DNA of 64,000 bases from NCBI RefSeq assembly GCF_963662255.1, contig NC_085052.1, forward strand, positions 37,148,654 to 37,212,653, given 5' to 3'. This document shows positions 11,018-23,562 of the stretch, one piece after another. A model generated the notes under the pieces. The model had not been told where the DNA came from and did no database searches. It was given only the letters and a program-made list of their open reading frames with translations. The number at the start of each line of letters is the position of its first letter. Position 1 is the first letter of the stretch. Origin of the DNA: Cinclus cinclus. Taxonomy: Eukaryota; Chordata; Aves; Passeriformes; Cinclidae. A program made the position numbers and the translations under genes.

Positions 11018-11806
11018 TTGGGTCACAATGCATCCTTGCTTCTCTTAACCCCTGTGGTGTCACAATGCATCCCATGCCCTTTTAGGCCACTTGATGTCAC
11101 AATGAATCATTTGAGTCTTGGCCTCCACGGTGGCATAATAGATCCTTGCTTCTATTGGTCCCCGTGCTGTAACAATCCATCCCTGGCCCTTTTTATACCC
11201 CCTGGTGCCACAAGGGATCATTAGATTGTTAGCCTGCATTGGGTCACAATGGTTCCTTGCTTCTCTTAACTTCTGTGGTGTCACAATGCATTCCAAGCCC
11301 TTTTAGGCCACTTGGTCTTACAATGAACCATTTGATTCTTGGCCTTCATGGTGTCATAATGGTTCCTTGCTTCTATAGGTCCCCATGCTGTCAGAGTTCA
11401 TCTGTGGTCCTCTTGCGCCTCCTGGGGTCAAAAGGGATCATTAGATTGTTAGCCTGCATTGGGTCACAATGGTTCCTTGCTTCTCTTAACCCCTGTGGTG
11501 TCACAATGCATCCCATGCCCTTTTAGGCCACTTGATGTCACAATGAATCATTTGATTCTTGGCCTCCATGGTGGCGTAATTGTACCAGGTTTTAATTGGG
11601 CCCCATGCATTCACAATAAATCCCTGCCTCTTTTAGGCCCATTGGTGTCAAAAGGGATCATTAGATTGTTAGCCTCCATTGGGTCACAATGGATCCTTGC
11701 TTCTCTTAACCCCTGTGCTGTCACAATGCATCCCATGCCCTTTTAGGCCACATGATGTCACAATGAATTATGTGATTCTTGGCCTCAATGGTGGCATAAA
11801 AGATCC
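11018..11806 (+). repeat. Long-range segment pair 2, right copy
   Basis: Partner of 3,092-3,880. It diverges abruptly after about 11,820, where CCCCATGCCTTCACAATACA replaces CCCCGTGCTGTAACAATTCA. That position marks a recombination junction inside a B half. Confidence 0.75.
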
Positions 11807-13659
11807 TTGCTTCTATTGGTCCCCATGCCTTCACAATACATCCCTGCCCCTTTTAGGCCCATTGGTGTCACAAGGGATCATTAGATTGTTAGCCTCCCTT
11901 GGGTCACAATGGTTCCTTGCTTCTCTTAACCTCTGTGGTGTCACAATGCATCCCATGCCCTTTTAGGCCACTTGATGTCACAAGGAATCATTTGATTCTT
12001 GGCCTCCATGGTGGCATAATTGTACCAGGTTTTACTTGGGCCCCATGCTTTCACAATTCATCCCTGGCCCTTTTAGGCCCATTGGTGTCACAAGGGATCA
12101 TTAGATTGTTAGCCTGCATTGGGTCACAATGATTCCTTGCTTCTCTTAACCTCTGTGGTATCACAATGCATCCCATGCCCTTTTAGGCCACTTGATGTCA
12201 CAATGAATCATTTGATTCTTGGCCTCCATGGTGTCATAATGGTTCCTTGTTTCTATTGGGCCCCATGCTGTCACAATTCATCCCTGGCCCTTTTACGCCC
12301 CCTGGTGTCAAATGGGATCCTGGGATTTTTAGCCTCCATTGGGTCACAATGGATCCTTAATTCTCTTAACCCCTGTGCTGTCACAATGCATCCCATGCCC
12401 TTTTAGGCCACTTGATGTCACAATGAATTATCTGATTCTTGGCCTCCATGGCGGCATAATAGATCCTTGCTTCTATTGGTCCCCGTGCTGTAACAATTCA
12501 TCCCTGGCCCTTTTAGGCCCATTGGTGTCACAAGGGATCATTAGATTGTTAGCCTCCATTGGGTCACAATGGATCCTTGCTTCTCTTAACCCCTGTGGTG
12601 TCACAATGCATCCCATGCCCTTTTAGGCCACTTGATGTCACAATGAATCATTTGATTCTTGGCCTCCATGGTGGTGTAATTGTACCAGGTTTTACTTGGG
12701 CCCCATGCTTTCACAATTCATCCCTGCCCCTTTTAGGCCCATTGGTGTCACAAGGGATCATTAGATTGTTAGCCTGCATTGGGTCACAATGGTTCCTTGC
12801 TTCTCTTAACCTCTGTGGTGTCACAATGCATCCCATGCCCTTTTAGGCCACTTGATGTCACAATGAATCATTTGATTCTTGGCCTCCATGGTGGCGTAAT
12901 TGTACCAGGTTTTAATTGGGACCCATGCTTTCACAATACATGCCTGCCCCTTTTAGGCGCATTGGTGTCAAAAGGGATCATTACATTGTTAGCCTCCATT
13001 GGGTCACAATGGATCCTTAAATCTCTTAACCCCTGTGCTGTCACAATGCATCCCATGCCCTTTTAGGCAACATGATGTCACAATGAATTATTTGATTCTT
13101 GGCCTCCATGGTGGTGTAATTGTACGAGGTTTTACTTGGGCCCCATGCTTTCACAATTCATCCCTGCCCCTTTTAGGCCCATTGGTGTCACAAGGGATCA
13201 TTAGATTGTTAGCCTGCATTGGGTCACAATGGTTCCTTGCTTCTCTTAACCTCTGTGGTGTCACAATGCATCCCATGACCTTTTAGGCCACTTGATGTCA
13301 CAATGAATCATTTGATTCTTGGCCTCCATGGTGTCATAATGTTTCCTTGTTTCTATTGGGCCCCATGCCTTCACAATACATCCCTGCCCCTTTTAGGCCC
13401 ATTGGTTTCAAAAGGGATCATTAGATTGTTAGCCTCCATTGGGTCACAATGGATCCTTACTTCTCTTAACCCCTGTGCTGTCACAATGCATCCCATGCCC
13501 TTTTAGGCCACATGACGTCACAATGAATTAATTGATTCTTGGCCTCCATGGCGGCATAATAGATCCTTGCTTCTATTGGTCCCCGTGCTGTAACAATCCA
13601 TCCCTGGCCCTTTTTATACTTCCTGGTGCCACAAGGGATCATTAGATTGTTAGCCTGCA

Positions 13660-14884
13660 TTGGGTCACAATGGTTCCTTGCTTCTCTTAACCTCTGTGGT
13701 GTCACAATGCATTCCAAGCCCTTTTAGGCCACTTGGTCTTACAATTAACCATTTGATTCTTGGCCTTCATGGTGTCATAATGGTTCCTTGCTTCTATAGC
13801 TCCCCATGCTGTCAGAGATCATCCGTGGTCCTTTTGCGCCCCCTGGTGTCAAAAGGGATTCTTAGATTGTTAGCCTCCATTGGGTCACAATGGATCCTTG
13901 CTTCTCTTAACCCCTGTGCTGTCACAATGCATCCCATGCCCTTTTAGGCCACTTGATGTCACAATGAATTATTTGATTCTTGGCCTCCATGGCGGCATAA
14001 TAGATCCTTGCTTCTATTGGTCCCCGTGCTGTAACAATTCATCCCTGCCCCTTTTAGGCGCATTGGTGTCACAAGGGATCATTAGATTGTTAGCCTCCAT
14101 TGGGTCACAATGGATCCTTGCTTCTCTTAACCCCTGTGGTGTCACAATGCATCCCATGCCCTTTTAGGCCACTTGATGTCACAAGGAATTATTTGATTCT
14201 TGGCCTCCATGTTGGCATAATTGTACCAGGTTTTATTTGGGCCCCATGCTTTCACAATTCATCCCTGCCCATTTTAGGCCCATTGTTGTCACAAGGGATC
14301 ATTAGATTGTTAGCCTGCATTGGGTCACAATGGATCCTTGCTTCTCTTAACCCCTGTGGTGTCACAATGCATCCCATGCCCTTTTAGGCCACTTGATGTC
14401 ACAATGAATCATTTGATTCTTGGCCTCCATGGTGGCATAATTGTAGCAGGTTTTAATTGGGCCCCATTCTTTCACAATACATCCCTGCCCCTTTTAGGCC
14501 CATTGGTGTCACAAGGGATCATTAGATTGTTAGCCTGCATTGGGTCACAATGGATCCTTGCTTCTCTTAACCCCTATGGTGTCACAATGCATCCCATGCC
14601 CTTTTAGGCCACATGATGTCACAATGAATCATTTGATTCTTGGCCTCCATGGCGGCATAATAGATCCTTGCTTCTATTGGTCCCCGTGCTGTAACAATTC
14701 ATCCCTGGCCCTTTTAGGCCTATTGGTGTCACAAGGGATCATTAGATTGTTAGCCTGCATTGGGTCACAATGGTTCCTTGCTTCTCTTAACCTCTGAGGT
14801 GTCACAATGCATCCCATGCCCTTTTAGGCCACTTGATGTCACAATGAATCATTTGATTCTTGGCCTCCCTGGTGTCATAAAGGT
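13660..14884 (+). repeat. Long-range segment pair 3, right copy
   Basis: Partner of 6,176-7,400. The unit near 14,160-14,310 carries a class II half with TTTTATTTGGGCCCC and CCCATTTTAGG that the left copy lacks. Local exchange has therefore altered the copy since duplication. Confidence 0.72.
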
Positions 14885-17064
14885 TCCTTGCTTCTATTGG
14901 GCCCCATGCTGTCAGAGTCCATCCGTGGTCCTTTTGCGCCCCCTGGTGTCAAAAGGGATTCTTAGATTGTTAGCCTGCATTGGGTCACAATGGATCCTTG
15001 CTTCTCTTAACCCCTGTGCTGTCACAATGCATCCCATGCCCTTTTAGGCCACTTGATGTCACAATGAATCATTTGATTCTTGGCCTCCATGGTGGTGTAA
15101 TTGTACCAGGTTTTACTTGGGCCCCATGCTTTCACAATTAATCCCTGGCCCTTTTAGGCCCATTGGTGTAAACAAGGGATCATTAGATTGTTAGCCTGCA
15201 TTGGGTCACAATGGTTCCTTGCTTCTCTTAACCTCTGTGGTGTCACAATGCATCCCATGCCCTTTTGGGCCACTTGATGTCACAATGAATCATTTGATTC
15301 TTGGCCTCCATGGTGTCATAATGGTTCCTTGTTTCTATTGGGCCCCATGCCTTCACAATACATCCCTGCCCCTTTTAGGCGCCTTGGTGTCAAAAGGGAT
15401 CATTAGATTGTTAGCCTGCATTGGGTCACAATGGATCCTCACTTCTCTTAACCCCTGTGCTGTCACAATGCATCCCATGCCCTTTTAGGCCACATGACGT
15501 CACAATGAATTATTTGATTCTTGGCCTCCATGGCGGCATAATAGATCCTTGCTTCTATTGGTCCCCGTGCTGTAACAATTCATCCCTGGCCCTTTTTATA
15601 CCCCCTGGTGCCACAAGGGATCATTAGATTGTTTGCCTGCATTGGGTCACAATGGTTCCTTGCTTCTCTTAACCTCTGTGGTGTCACAATGCATTCCAAG
15701 ATCTTTTAGGCCACTTGGTCTTACAATGAACCATTTGATTCTTGGCCTTCATGGTGTCATAATGGTTCCTTGCCTCTATAGGTCCCCATGCTGTCCGAGT
15801 TCATCCGTGGTCCTTTTGCGCCCCCTGGTGTCAAAAGGGATTCTTAGATTGTTAGCCTGCATTGGGTCACAATGGTTCCTTGCTTCTCTTAACCCCTGTG
15901 GTGTCACAATGCATCCCATGCCCTTTTAGGCCACTTGATGTCACAATGAATCATTTGATTCTTGGCCTCCATGGTGCCATAATTGTACCAGGTTTTACTT
16001 GGGCCCCATGCTTTCACAATTCATCCCTGCCCCTTTTAGGCCCATTGGTGTCACAAGGGATCATTAGATTGTTAGCCTGCATTGGGTCACAATGGTTCCT
16101 TGCTTCTCTTAACCTCTGTGCTGTCACAATGCATCCCATGCCCTTTTAGGCCACTTGATGTCACAAGGAATCATTTGATTCTTGGCCTCCATGGTGTCAT
16201 AATGGTTCCCTGCTTCTATTGGGCCCCATGCCTTCACAATTCATCCCTGGCCCTTTTACGCCCCCTGGTGTCAAATGGGATGCAGGGATTATTAGCCTCC
16301 ATTGGGTCACAATGGATCCTTGCTTCTCTTAACCTCTGTGGTGTCACAATGCATCCCATGCCCTTTTAGGCCACATGACGTCACAATGAATTATTTGATT
16401 CTTGGCCTCCATGGCGGCATAATAGATCCTTGCTTCTATTGGTCCCCGTGCTGTAACAATCCATCCCTGGCCCTTTTTATACCCCCTGGTGCCACAAGGG
16501 ATCATTCGATTGTTAGCCTGCATTGGGTCACAATGGTTCCTTGCTTCTCTTAACCTCTGTGGTGTCACAATGCATTCGAAGACCTTTTAGGCCACTTGGT
16601 CTTACAATGAACCATTTAATTCTTGGCCTTCATGGTGTCATAATGGTTCCTTGCTTCTATAGGTCCCCATGCTGTCAGAGTTCATCAGTGGTCCTTTTGC
16701 GCCCCCTGGTGTCAAAAGGGATTCTTAGATTGTTAGCCGGCTTTGGGTCACAATGGTTCCTTGCTTCTCTTAACCCCTATGGTATCACAATGCATCCCAT
16801 ACCCTTTTAGGCCACTTGATGTCACAATGAATCATTTGATTCTTGGCCTCCATGGTGGCATAATAGATCCTTGCTTCTATTGGTCCCCGTGCTGTAACAA
16901 TCCATCCCTGGCCATTTTAGGCCCCCTGGTGTCACAAGGGTCATTAGATTGTTAGCCTGCATTGGGTCACAATGGTTCCTTGCTTCTCTTAGCCCCTGTG
17001 GTGTCACAATGCATCCCATGCCCTTTTAGGCCACTTGGTGTTACAATGAATCATTTGAGTCTTG

Positions 17065-17174
17065 GCCTCTATGGTGTCATAATATTTCCATGATTTTATT
17101 GTGCCCCATGCTTTCACAATTCATCCCTGGCCCTATTACAACCCCTGGTGTCACAAGGGATCATTAGATTGTTA
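17065..17174 (+). repeat. Half-unit B, class V (TATTTCCATG type), first occurrence
   Basis: Class V is marked by GCCTCTATGGTGTCATAATA, TTTCCATG, TTTATTGTGCCCCATGC and CCCTATTACAACCCCTGG. I see none before this position. It then recurs through region II, and in region III a derived form appears with TTTCCAAATTTTCTTGGG and ACACCTTGTGTGACAAGG (for example near 55,842, 58,710, 61,344 and 62,890). Its first appearance helps to place the boundary between regions I and II. Confidence 0.8.
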
Positions 17175-20100
17175 GCCTGCATTGGGTCACAATGGTTCCT
17201 TGCTTCTCTTAACCTCTGTGGTGTCACAATGCATTCCATGCCATTTTAGGCCACCTGATGTCACAATGAATCATTTGATTCTTGGCCTCCATGGTGTCAT
17301 AATGGTTCCTTGTTTCTAGTGGCCCCCATGCTGTCACAATTCATCCCTGGCCCTTTTACACCCCCTGGTGTCAAATGGGATCCTGGGATTATTAGCCTCC
17401 ATTGGGTCACAATGGATCCTTGCTTCTCTTAACCCCTGTGGTGTCACAATGCATCCCATGCCCTTTTAGGCCACTTGATGTCACAATGAATCATTTGATT
17501 CTTGGCCTCCATGGTGGCATAATCGATCCTTGCTTCTATTGGTCCCCGTGCTGTAACAATCCATCCCTGGCCATTTTTTGCCCCCTGGTGTCACAATGGA
17601 TCATTAGATTGTTAGCCTGCATTGGGTCACAATGGGTCCTTGCTTCTCTTAACCTCTGTGGTGTCACAATGCATTCCAAGACCTTTTAGGCCACTTAGTC
17701 TTACAATGAACCATTTGATTCTTGGCCTCCATGGTGTCATAATGGTTCCTTGCTTCTATAGGTCCCCATGCTGTCAGAGTTCATCCGTGGTCCTTTTGCG
17801 CCCCCTGGTGTCAAAAGGGATTCTTAGATTGTTAGCCTGCATTGGGTCACAATGGATCCTTGCTTCTCTTAACCCCTGTGCTGTCACAATGCATCCCATG
17901 CCCTTTTAGGCCACTTGATATCACAATGAATAATTTCATTTTTAGCCTCCATGGTGGCATAATTGTGCCAGGTTTTAATTGGGCCCCATGCTTTCACAAT
18001 TCATCCCTGGCCCTTTTAGTCCCATTGGTGTCACAAGGGACCATTAGATTGTTAGCCTGCATTGGGTCACAATGGTTCCTTGCTTCTCTTAACCTCTGTG
18101 GTGTCACAATGCATCCCATGCCCTTTTAGGCCACTTGATGTCACAATGAATCATTTGATTCTTGGCCTCCATGGTGTCATAATGGTTCCTTGTTTCTATT
18201 GGGCCCCATGCCCTCACAATACATCCCTGCCCTTTTTAGGCGCCTTGGGGTCAAAAGGGATCATTAGATTGTTAGCCTCCATTGGGTCACAATGGATCCT
18301 TACTTCTCTTAACCCCTGTGCTGTCACAATGCATCCCATGCCCTTTTAGGCCACATGACGTCACAATGAATTATTTGATTCTTGGCCTCCATGGCGGCAT
18401 AATAGATCCTTGCTTCTATTGGTCCCCGTGCTGTAACAATCCATCCCTGGCCCTTTTTATACCCCCTGGTGCCACAAGGGATCATTAGATTGTTAGCCTG
18501 CATTGGGTCACAATGGTTCCTTGCTTCTCTTAACCTCTGTCGTGTAACAATGCATTCCAAGACCTTTTAGGCCACTTGGTCTTACAATGAACCATTTGAT
18601 TCTTGGCCTCCATGGTGTCATAATGGTTCCCCTTCTATAGGTCCCCATGCTGTCAGAGTTCATCCGTGGTCCTTTTGCGCCCCCTGGTGTCAAAAGGGAT
18701 TCTTAGATTGTTAGCCTGCATTGGGTCACAATGGTTCCTTGCTTCTCTTAACCCCTGTGGTGTCACAATGCATCCCATGCCCTTTTAGGCCACTTGATAT
18801 CACAATGAATCATTTCATTTTTGGCCTCCATGGTGGCATAATTGTACCAGGATTTAATTGGGCCCCATGCTTTCACAATTCATCCCTGGCCCTTTTAGGC
18901 CCATTGGTGTCACAAGGGACCATTAGATTGTTAGCCTGCATTGGGTCACAATGGTTCCTTGCTTCTCTTAACCTCTGTCGTGTCACAATGCATTCCATGC
19001 CCTTTTAGGCCACTTGGTCTTACAATGAACCATTTGATTCTTGGCCTCCATGGTGTCATAATGGTTCCTTGTTTCTATTGGCCCCCATGCTGTCACAATT
19101 CATCCCTGGCCCTTTTACGCCCCCTGGTGTCAAATGGGATCCTGGGATTATTAGCCTCCATTGGGTCACAATGGATCCTTGCTTCTCTTAACCCCTGTGG
19201 TGTCACAATGCATCCCATGCCCTTTTAGGCCACTTGATGTCACAATGAATCATTTGATTCTTGGCCTCCATGGTGACATAATAGATCCTTGCTTCTATTG
19301 GTCCCCGTGCTGTAACAATTCATCCCTGGCCCTTTCTAAACCCCCTGGTGCCCCAAGGGATCATTAGATTGTTAGCCTGCATTAGGTCACAATGGTTCCT
19401 TGCTTCTCTTAACCCCTGTGGTGTCACCATGCATCCCATGCCCTTTTAGGCCACTTGGTGTTACAATGAATCATTTGATTCTTGGCCTCTATGGTGTCAT
19501 AATATTTCCATGATTTTATTGTGCCCCATACTTTCACATTTCATCCCTGCCCTATTACAACCCCTGGTGCCACAAGGGATCATTAGATTATTAGCCTGCA
19601 TTGGGTCACAATGGTTCCTTGCTTCTCTTAACCTCTGTGGTGTCACAATGCATTCCAAGACCTTTTAGGCCACTTGGTCTTATAATGAACCATTTGATTC
19701 TTGGCCTCCATGGTGTCATAATGGTTCCTTGCTTCTATAGGTCCCCATGCTGTCAGAGTTCATCCCTGGTCCTTTTGCGCCCCCTGGTGTCAAAAGGGAT
19801 TCTTAGATTGTTAGCCTGCATTGGGTCACAATGGTTCCTTGCTTCTCTTAACCCCTGTGGTGTCACAATGCATCCCATGCCCTTTTAGGCCACTTGATAT
19901 CACAATGAATCATTTGATTTTTGGCCTCCATGGTGGCATAATTGTACCAGGATTTAATTGGGCCCCATGCTTTCACAATTCATCCCTGGCCCTTTTACGC
20001 CCATTGGTGTCACAAGGGACCATTAGATTGTTAGCCTGCATTTGGTCACAATGGTTCCTTGCTTCTCTTAACCTCTGTGGTGTCACAATGCATTCCATGC

Positions 20101-20480
20101 CATTTTAGGCCACTTGATGTCACAATGAATCATTTGATTCTTGGCCTCCATGGTGTCATAATGGTTCCTTGTTTCTATTGGACCCCATGCTGTCACAATT
20201 CATCCCTGGCCCTTTTACGCCCCCTGGTGTCAAATGGGATCCTGGGATTATTAGCCTCCATTGGGTCACAATGGATCCTTGCTTCTCTTAACCCCTGTGG
20301 TGTCACAATGCATCCCATGCCCTTTTAGGCCACTTGATGTCACAATGAATCATTTGATTCTTGGCATCCATGGTGGCATAATAGATCCTTGTTTCTATTG
20401 GTCCCCGTGCTGTAACAATCCATCCCTGGCCATTTTTTGCCCCCTGGTGTCACAATGGATCATTAGATTGTTAGCCTGCA

Positions 20481-20906
20481 TTGGGTCACAATGGTTCCTT
20501 GCTTCTCTTAGCCCCTGTGGTGTCAAAATGCATTCCAAGAACTTTTAGGCCACTTGGTCTTACAATGAACCATTTGATTCTTGGCCTCCATGGTGTCATA
20601 ATGGTTCCTTGTTTCTATTGGCCCCCATGCTGTCACAATTCATCCCTGGCCCTTTTACGTCCCCTGGTGTCAAATGGGATCCTGGGATTATTAGCCTCCA
20701 TTGGGTCACAATGGATCCTTGCTTCTCTTAACCCCTGTGGTGTCACAATGCATCCCATGCCCTTTGAGGCCACTTGGTCTTACAATGAATCATTTGAGTC
20801 TTGGCCTCTATTGTGTCATAATATTTCCATGTTTTTATTGTGCCCCATGCTTTCACAATTCATCCCTGGCCCTATTACAACCCCTGGTGTCACAATGGGT
20901 CATTAG
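20481..20906 (+). other. Longest open frame (141 codons), judged non-coding
   Basis: This is the longest open frame in the window; identical-length copies lie at 29,727-30,152 and 37,431-37,856. It exists only because the usual CCCTTTTAG stop of the repeat has become CCCTTTGAG (near 20,761, 30,007 and 37,711), so the frame runs into a second reading phase of the next unit. It starts at a TTG and has no promoter or splice context. Its predicted product is simply the satellite read in two frames. I do not consider it a gene. Confidence 0.9.
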
Positions 20907-22241
20907 ATTGTTAGCCTGCATTGGGTCACAATGGGTCCTTGCTTCTCTTAACCTCTGTGGTGTCACAATGCATTCCAAGACCTTTTAGGCCACTTGGTCT
21001 TACAATGAACCATTTGATTCTTGGCCTCCATGGTGTCATAATGGTTCCTTGCTTCTATAGGTCCCCATGCTGTCAGAGTTCATCCCTGGTCCTTTTGCGC
21101 CCCCTGGTGTCAAAAGGGATTCTTAGATTGTTAGCCTGCATTGGGTCACAATGGTTCCTTGCTTCTCTTAACCCCTGTGGTGTCACAATGCATCCCATGC
21201 CCTTTTAGGCCACTTGATATCACAATGAATCATTTCATTTTTGGCCTCCATGGTGGCATAATTGTACCAGGTTTTAATTGGGCCCCATGCTTTCACAATT
21301 CATCCCTGGCCCTTTTAGGCCCATTGGTGTCACAAGGGACCATTAGATTGTTAGCCTGCATTGGGTCACAATGGTTCCTTGCTTCTCTTAACCCCTGTGG
21401 TGTCACAATGCATTCCAAGATCTTTTAGGCCACTTGGTCTTACAATGAACCATTTGATTCTTGGCCTCCATGGTGTCATAATGGTTCCTTGTTTCTATTG
21501 GCCCCCATGCTGTCACAATTCATCCCTGGCCCTTTTACGCCCCCTGGTGTCAAATGGGATCCTGGGATTATTAGCCTCCATTGGGTCACAATGGATCCTT
21601 GCTTCTCTTAACCCCTGTGGTGTCACAATGCATCCCATGCCCTTTTAGGCCACTTGGTGTTACAATGAGTCATTTGAGTCTTGGCCTCTATTGTGTCATA
21701 ATATTTCCATGTTTTTATTGTGCCCCATGCTTTCACAATTCATCCCTGGCCCTATTACAACCCCTGGTGTCACAATGGATCATTAGATTGTTAGCCTGCA
21801 TTGGGTCACAATGGGTCCTTGCTTCTCTTAACCTCTGTGGTGTCACAATGCATTCCAAGACCTTTTAGGCCACTTGGTCTTATAATGAACCATTTGATTC
21901 TTGGCCTCCATGGTGTCATAATGGTTCCTTGCTTCTATAGGTCCCCATGCTGTCAGAGTTCATCCCTGGTCCTTTTGCGCCCCCTGGAGTCAAAAAGGAT
22001 TCTTAGATTGTTAGCCTGCATTGGGTCACAATGGTTCCTTGCTTCTCTTAACCCCTGTGGTGTCACAATGCATCCCATGCCCTTTTAGGCCACTTGATGT
22101 CACAATGAATCATTTGATTCTTGGCCTCCATGGTGACATAATAGATCCTTGCTTCTATTGGTCCCCGTGCTGTAACAATTCATCCCTGGCCCTTTCTATA
22201 CCCCCTGGTGCCACAAGGGATCATTAGATTGTTAGCCTGCA

Positions 22242-23562
22242 TTGGGTCACAATGGTTCCTTGCTTCTCTTAACCCCTGTGGTGTCACAATGCATCCCATG
22301 CCCTTTTAGGCCACTTGATGTCACAATGAATCATTTGATTCTTGGCCTCCATGGTGGCATAATAGATCCTTGCTTCTATTGGTCCCCGTGCTGTAACAAT
22401 CCATCCCTGGCCATTTTTTTCCCCCTGGTGTCACAATGGATCATTAGATTGTTAGCCTGCATTGGGTCACAATGGTTCCTTGCTTCTCTTAACCCCTGTG
22501 GTGTCACAATGCATCCCATGCCCTTTTAGGCCACTTGATATCACAATGAATCATTTCATTTTTGGCCTCCATGGTGGCATAATTGTACCAGGTTTTAATT
22601 GGGCCCCATGCTTTCACAATTCATCCCTGGCCCTTTTAGGCCCATTGGTGTCACAAGGGACCATTAGATTGTTAGCCTGCATTGGGTCACAATGGTTCCT
22701 TGCTTCTCTTAACCTCTGTCATGTCACAATGCATTCCATGCCCTTTTAGGCCACTTGGTCTTACAATGAACCATTTGATTCTTGGCCTCCATGGTGTCAT
22801 AATGGTTCCTTGTTTCTATTGGCCCCCATGCTGTCACAATTCATCCCTGGCCCTTTTACGCCCCCTGGTGTCAAATGGGATCCTGGGATTATTAGCCTGC
22901 ATTGGGTCACAATGGATCCTTGCTTCTCTTAACCCCTGTGGTGTCACAATGCATCCCATGCCCTTTTAGGCCACTTGATGTCACAATGAATCATTTGATT
23001 CTTGGCCTCCATGGTGACATAATAGATCCTTGCTTCTATTGGTCCCCGTGCTGTAACAATTCATCCCTGGCCCTTTCTAAACCCCCTGGTGCCCCAAGGG
23101 ATCATTAGATTGTTAGCCTGCATTGGGTCACAATGGTTCCTTGCTTCTCTTAACCCCTGTGGTGTCACCATGCATCCCATGCCCTTTTAGGCCACTTGGT
23201 GTTACAATGAATCATTTGATTCTTGGCCTCTATGGTGTCATAATATTTCCATGATTTTATTGTGCCCCATGCTTTCACATTTCATCCCTGGCCCTATTAC
23301 AACCCCTGGTGCCACAAGGGATCATTAGATTATTAGCCTGCATAGGGTCACAATGGTTCCTTGCTTCTCTTAACCTCTGTGGTGTCACAATGCATTCCAA
23401 GACCTTTTAGGCCACTTGGTCTTATAATGAACCATTTGATTCTTGGCCTCCATGGTGTCATAATGGTTCCTTGCTTCTATAGGTCCCCATGCTGTCAGAG
23501 TTCATCCCTGGTCCTTTTGCGCCCCCTGGTGTCAAAAGGGATTCTTAGATTGTTAGCCTGCA
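22242..23562 (+). repeat. Six-unit block present in copies a and c, absent from b
   Basis: This 1,321-bp block matches 39,192-40,512 at offset 16,950. It includes the rare forms CCATTTTTTTCCCCCTGG, CCTCTGTCATGTCACAATG and GTGCCCCAAGGGATC. In copy b the flanks are joined directly, between 31,470 and 31,565. A whole-unit deletion in b by unequal exchange is the simplest reading. Confidence 0.8.

Larger units (their letters stand above)
1..16954 (+). repeat. Region I: mixed-variant satellite block
   Basis: About 77 units composed of B classes I-IV without class V. Class II units here typically carry ATACATCCCTGCCCC, and many A halves have the ACATGA(C/T)GTCACAATGAAT form. The region shows local 3-, 4- and 5-unit duplications and segment pairs 7.5-9.9 kb apart, but neighbouring units are otherwise quite different. 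The boundary is placed at the unit start before the first class V half; it is a compositional change within the array, not a break. Confidence 0.75.
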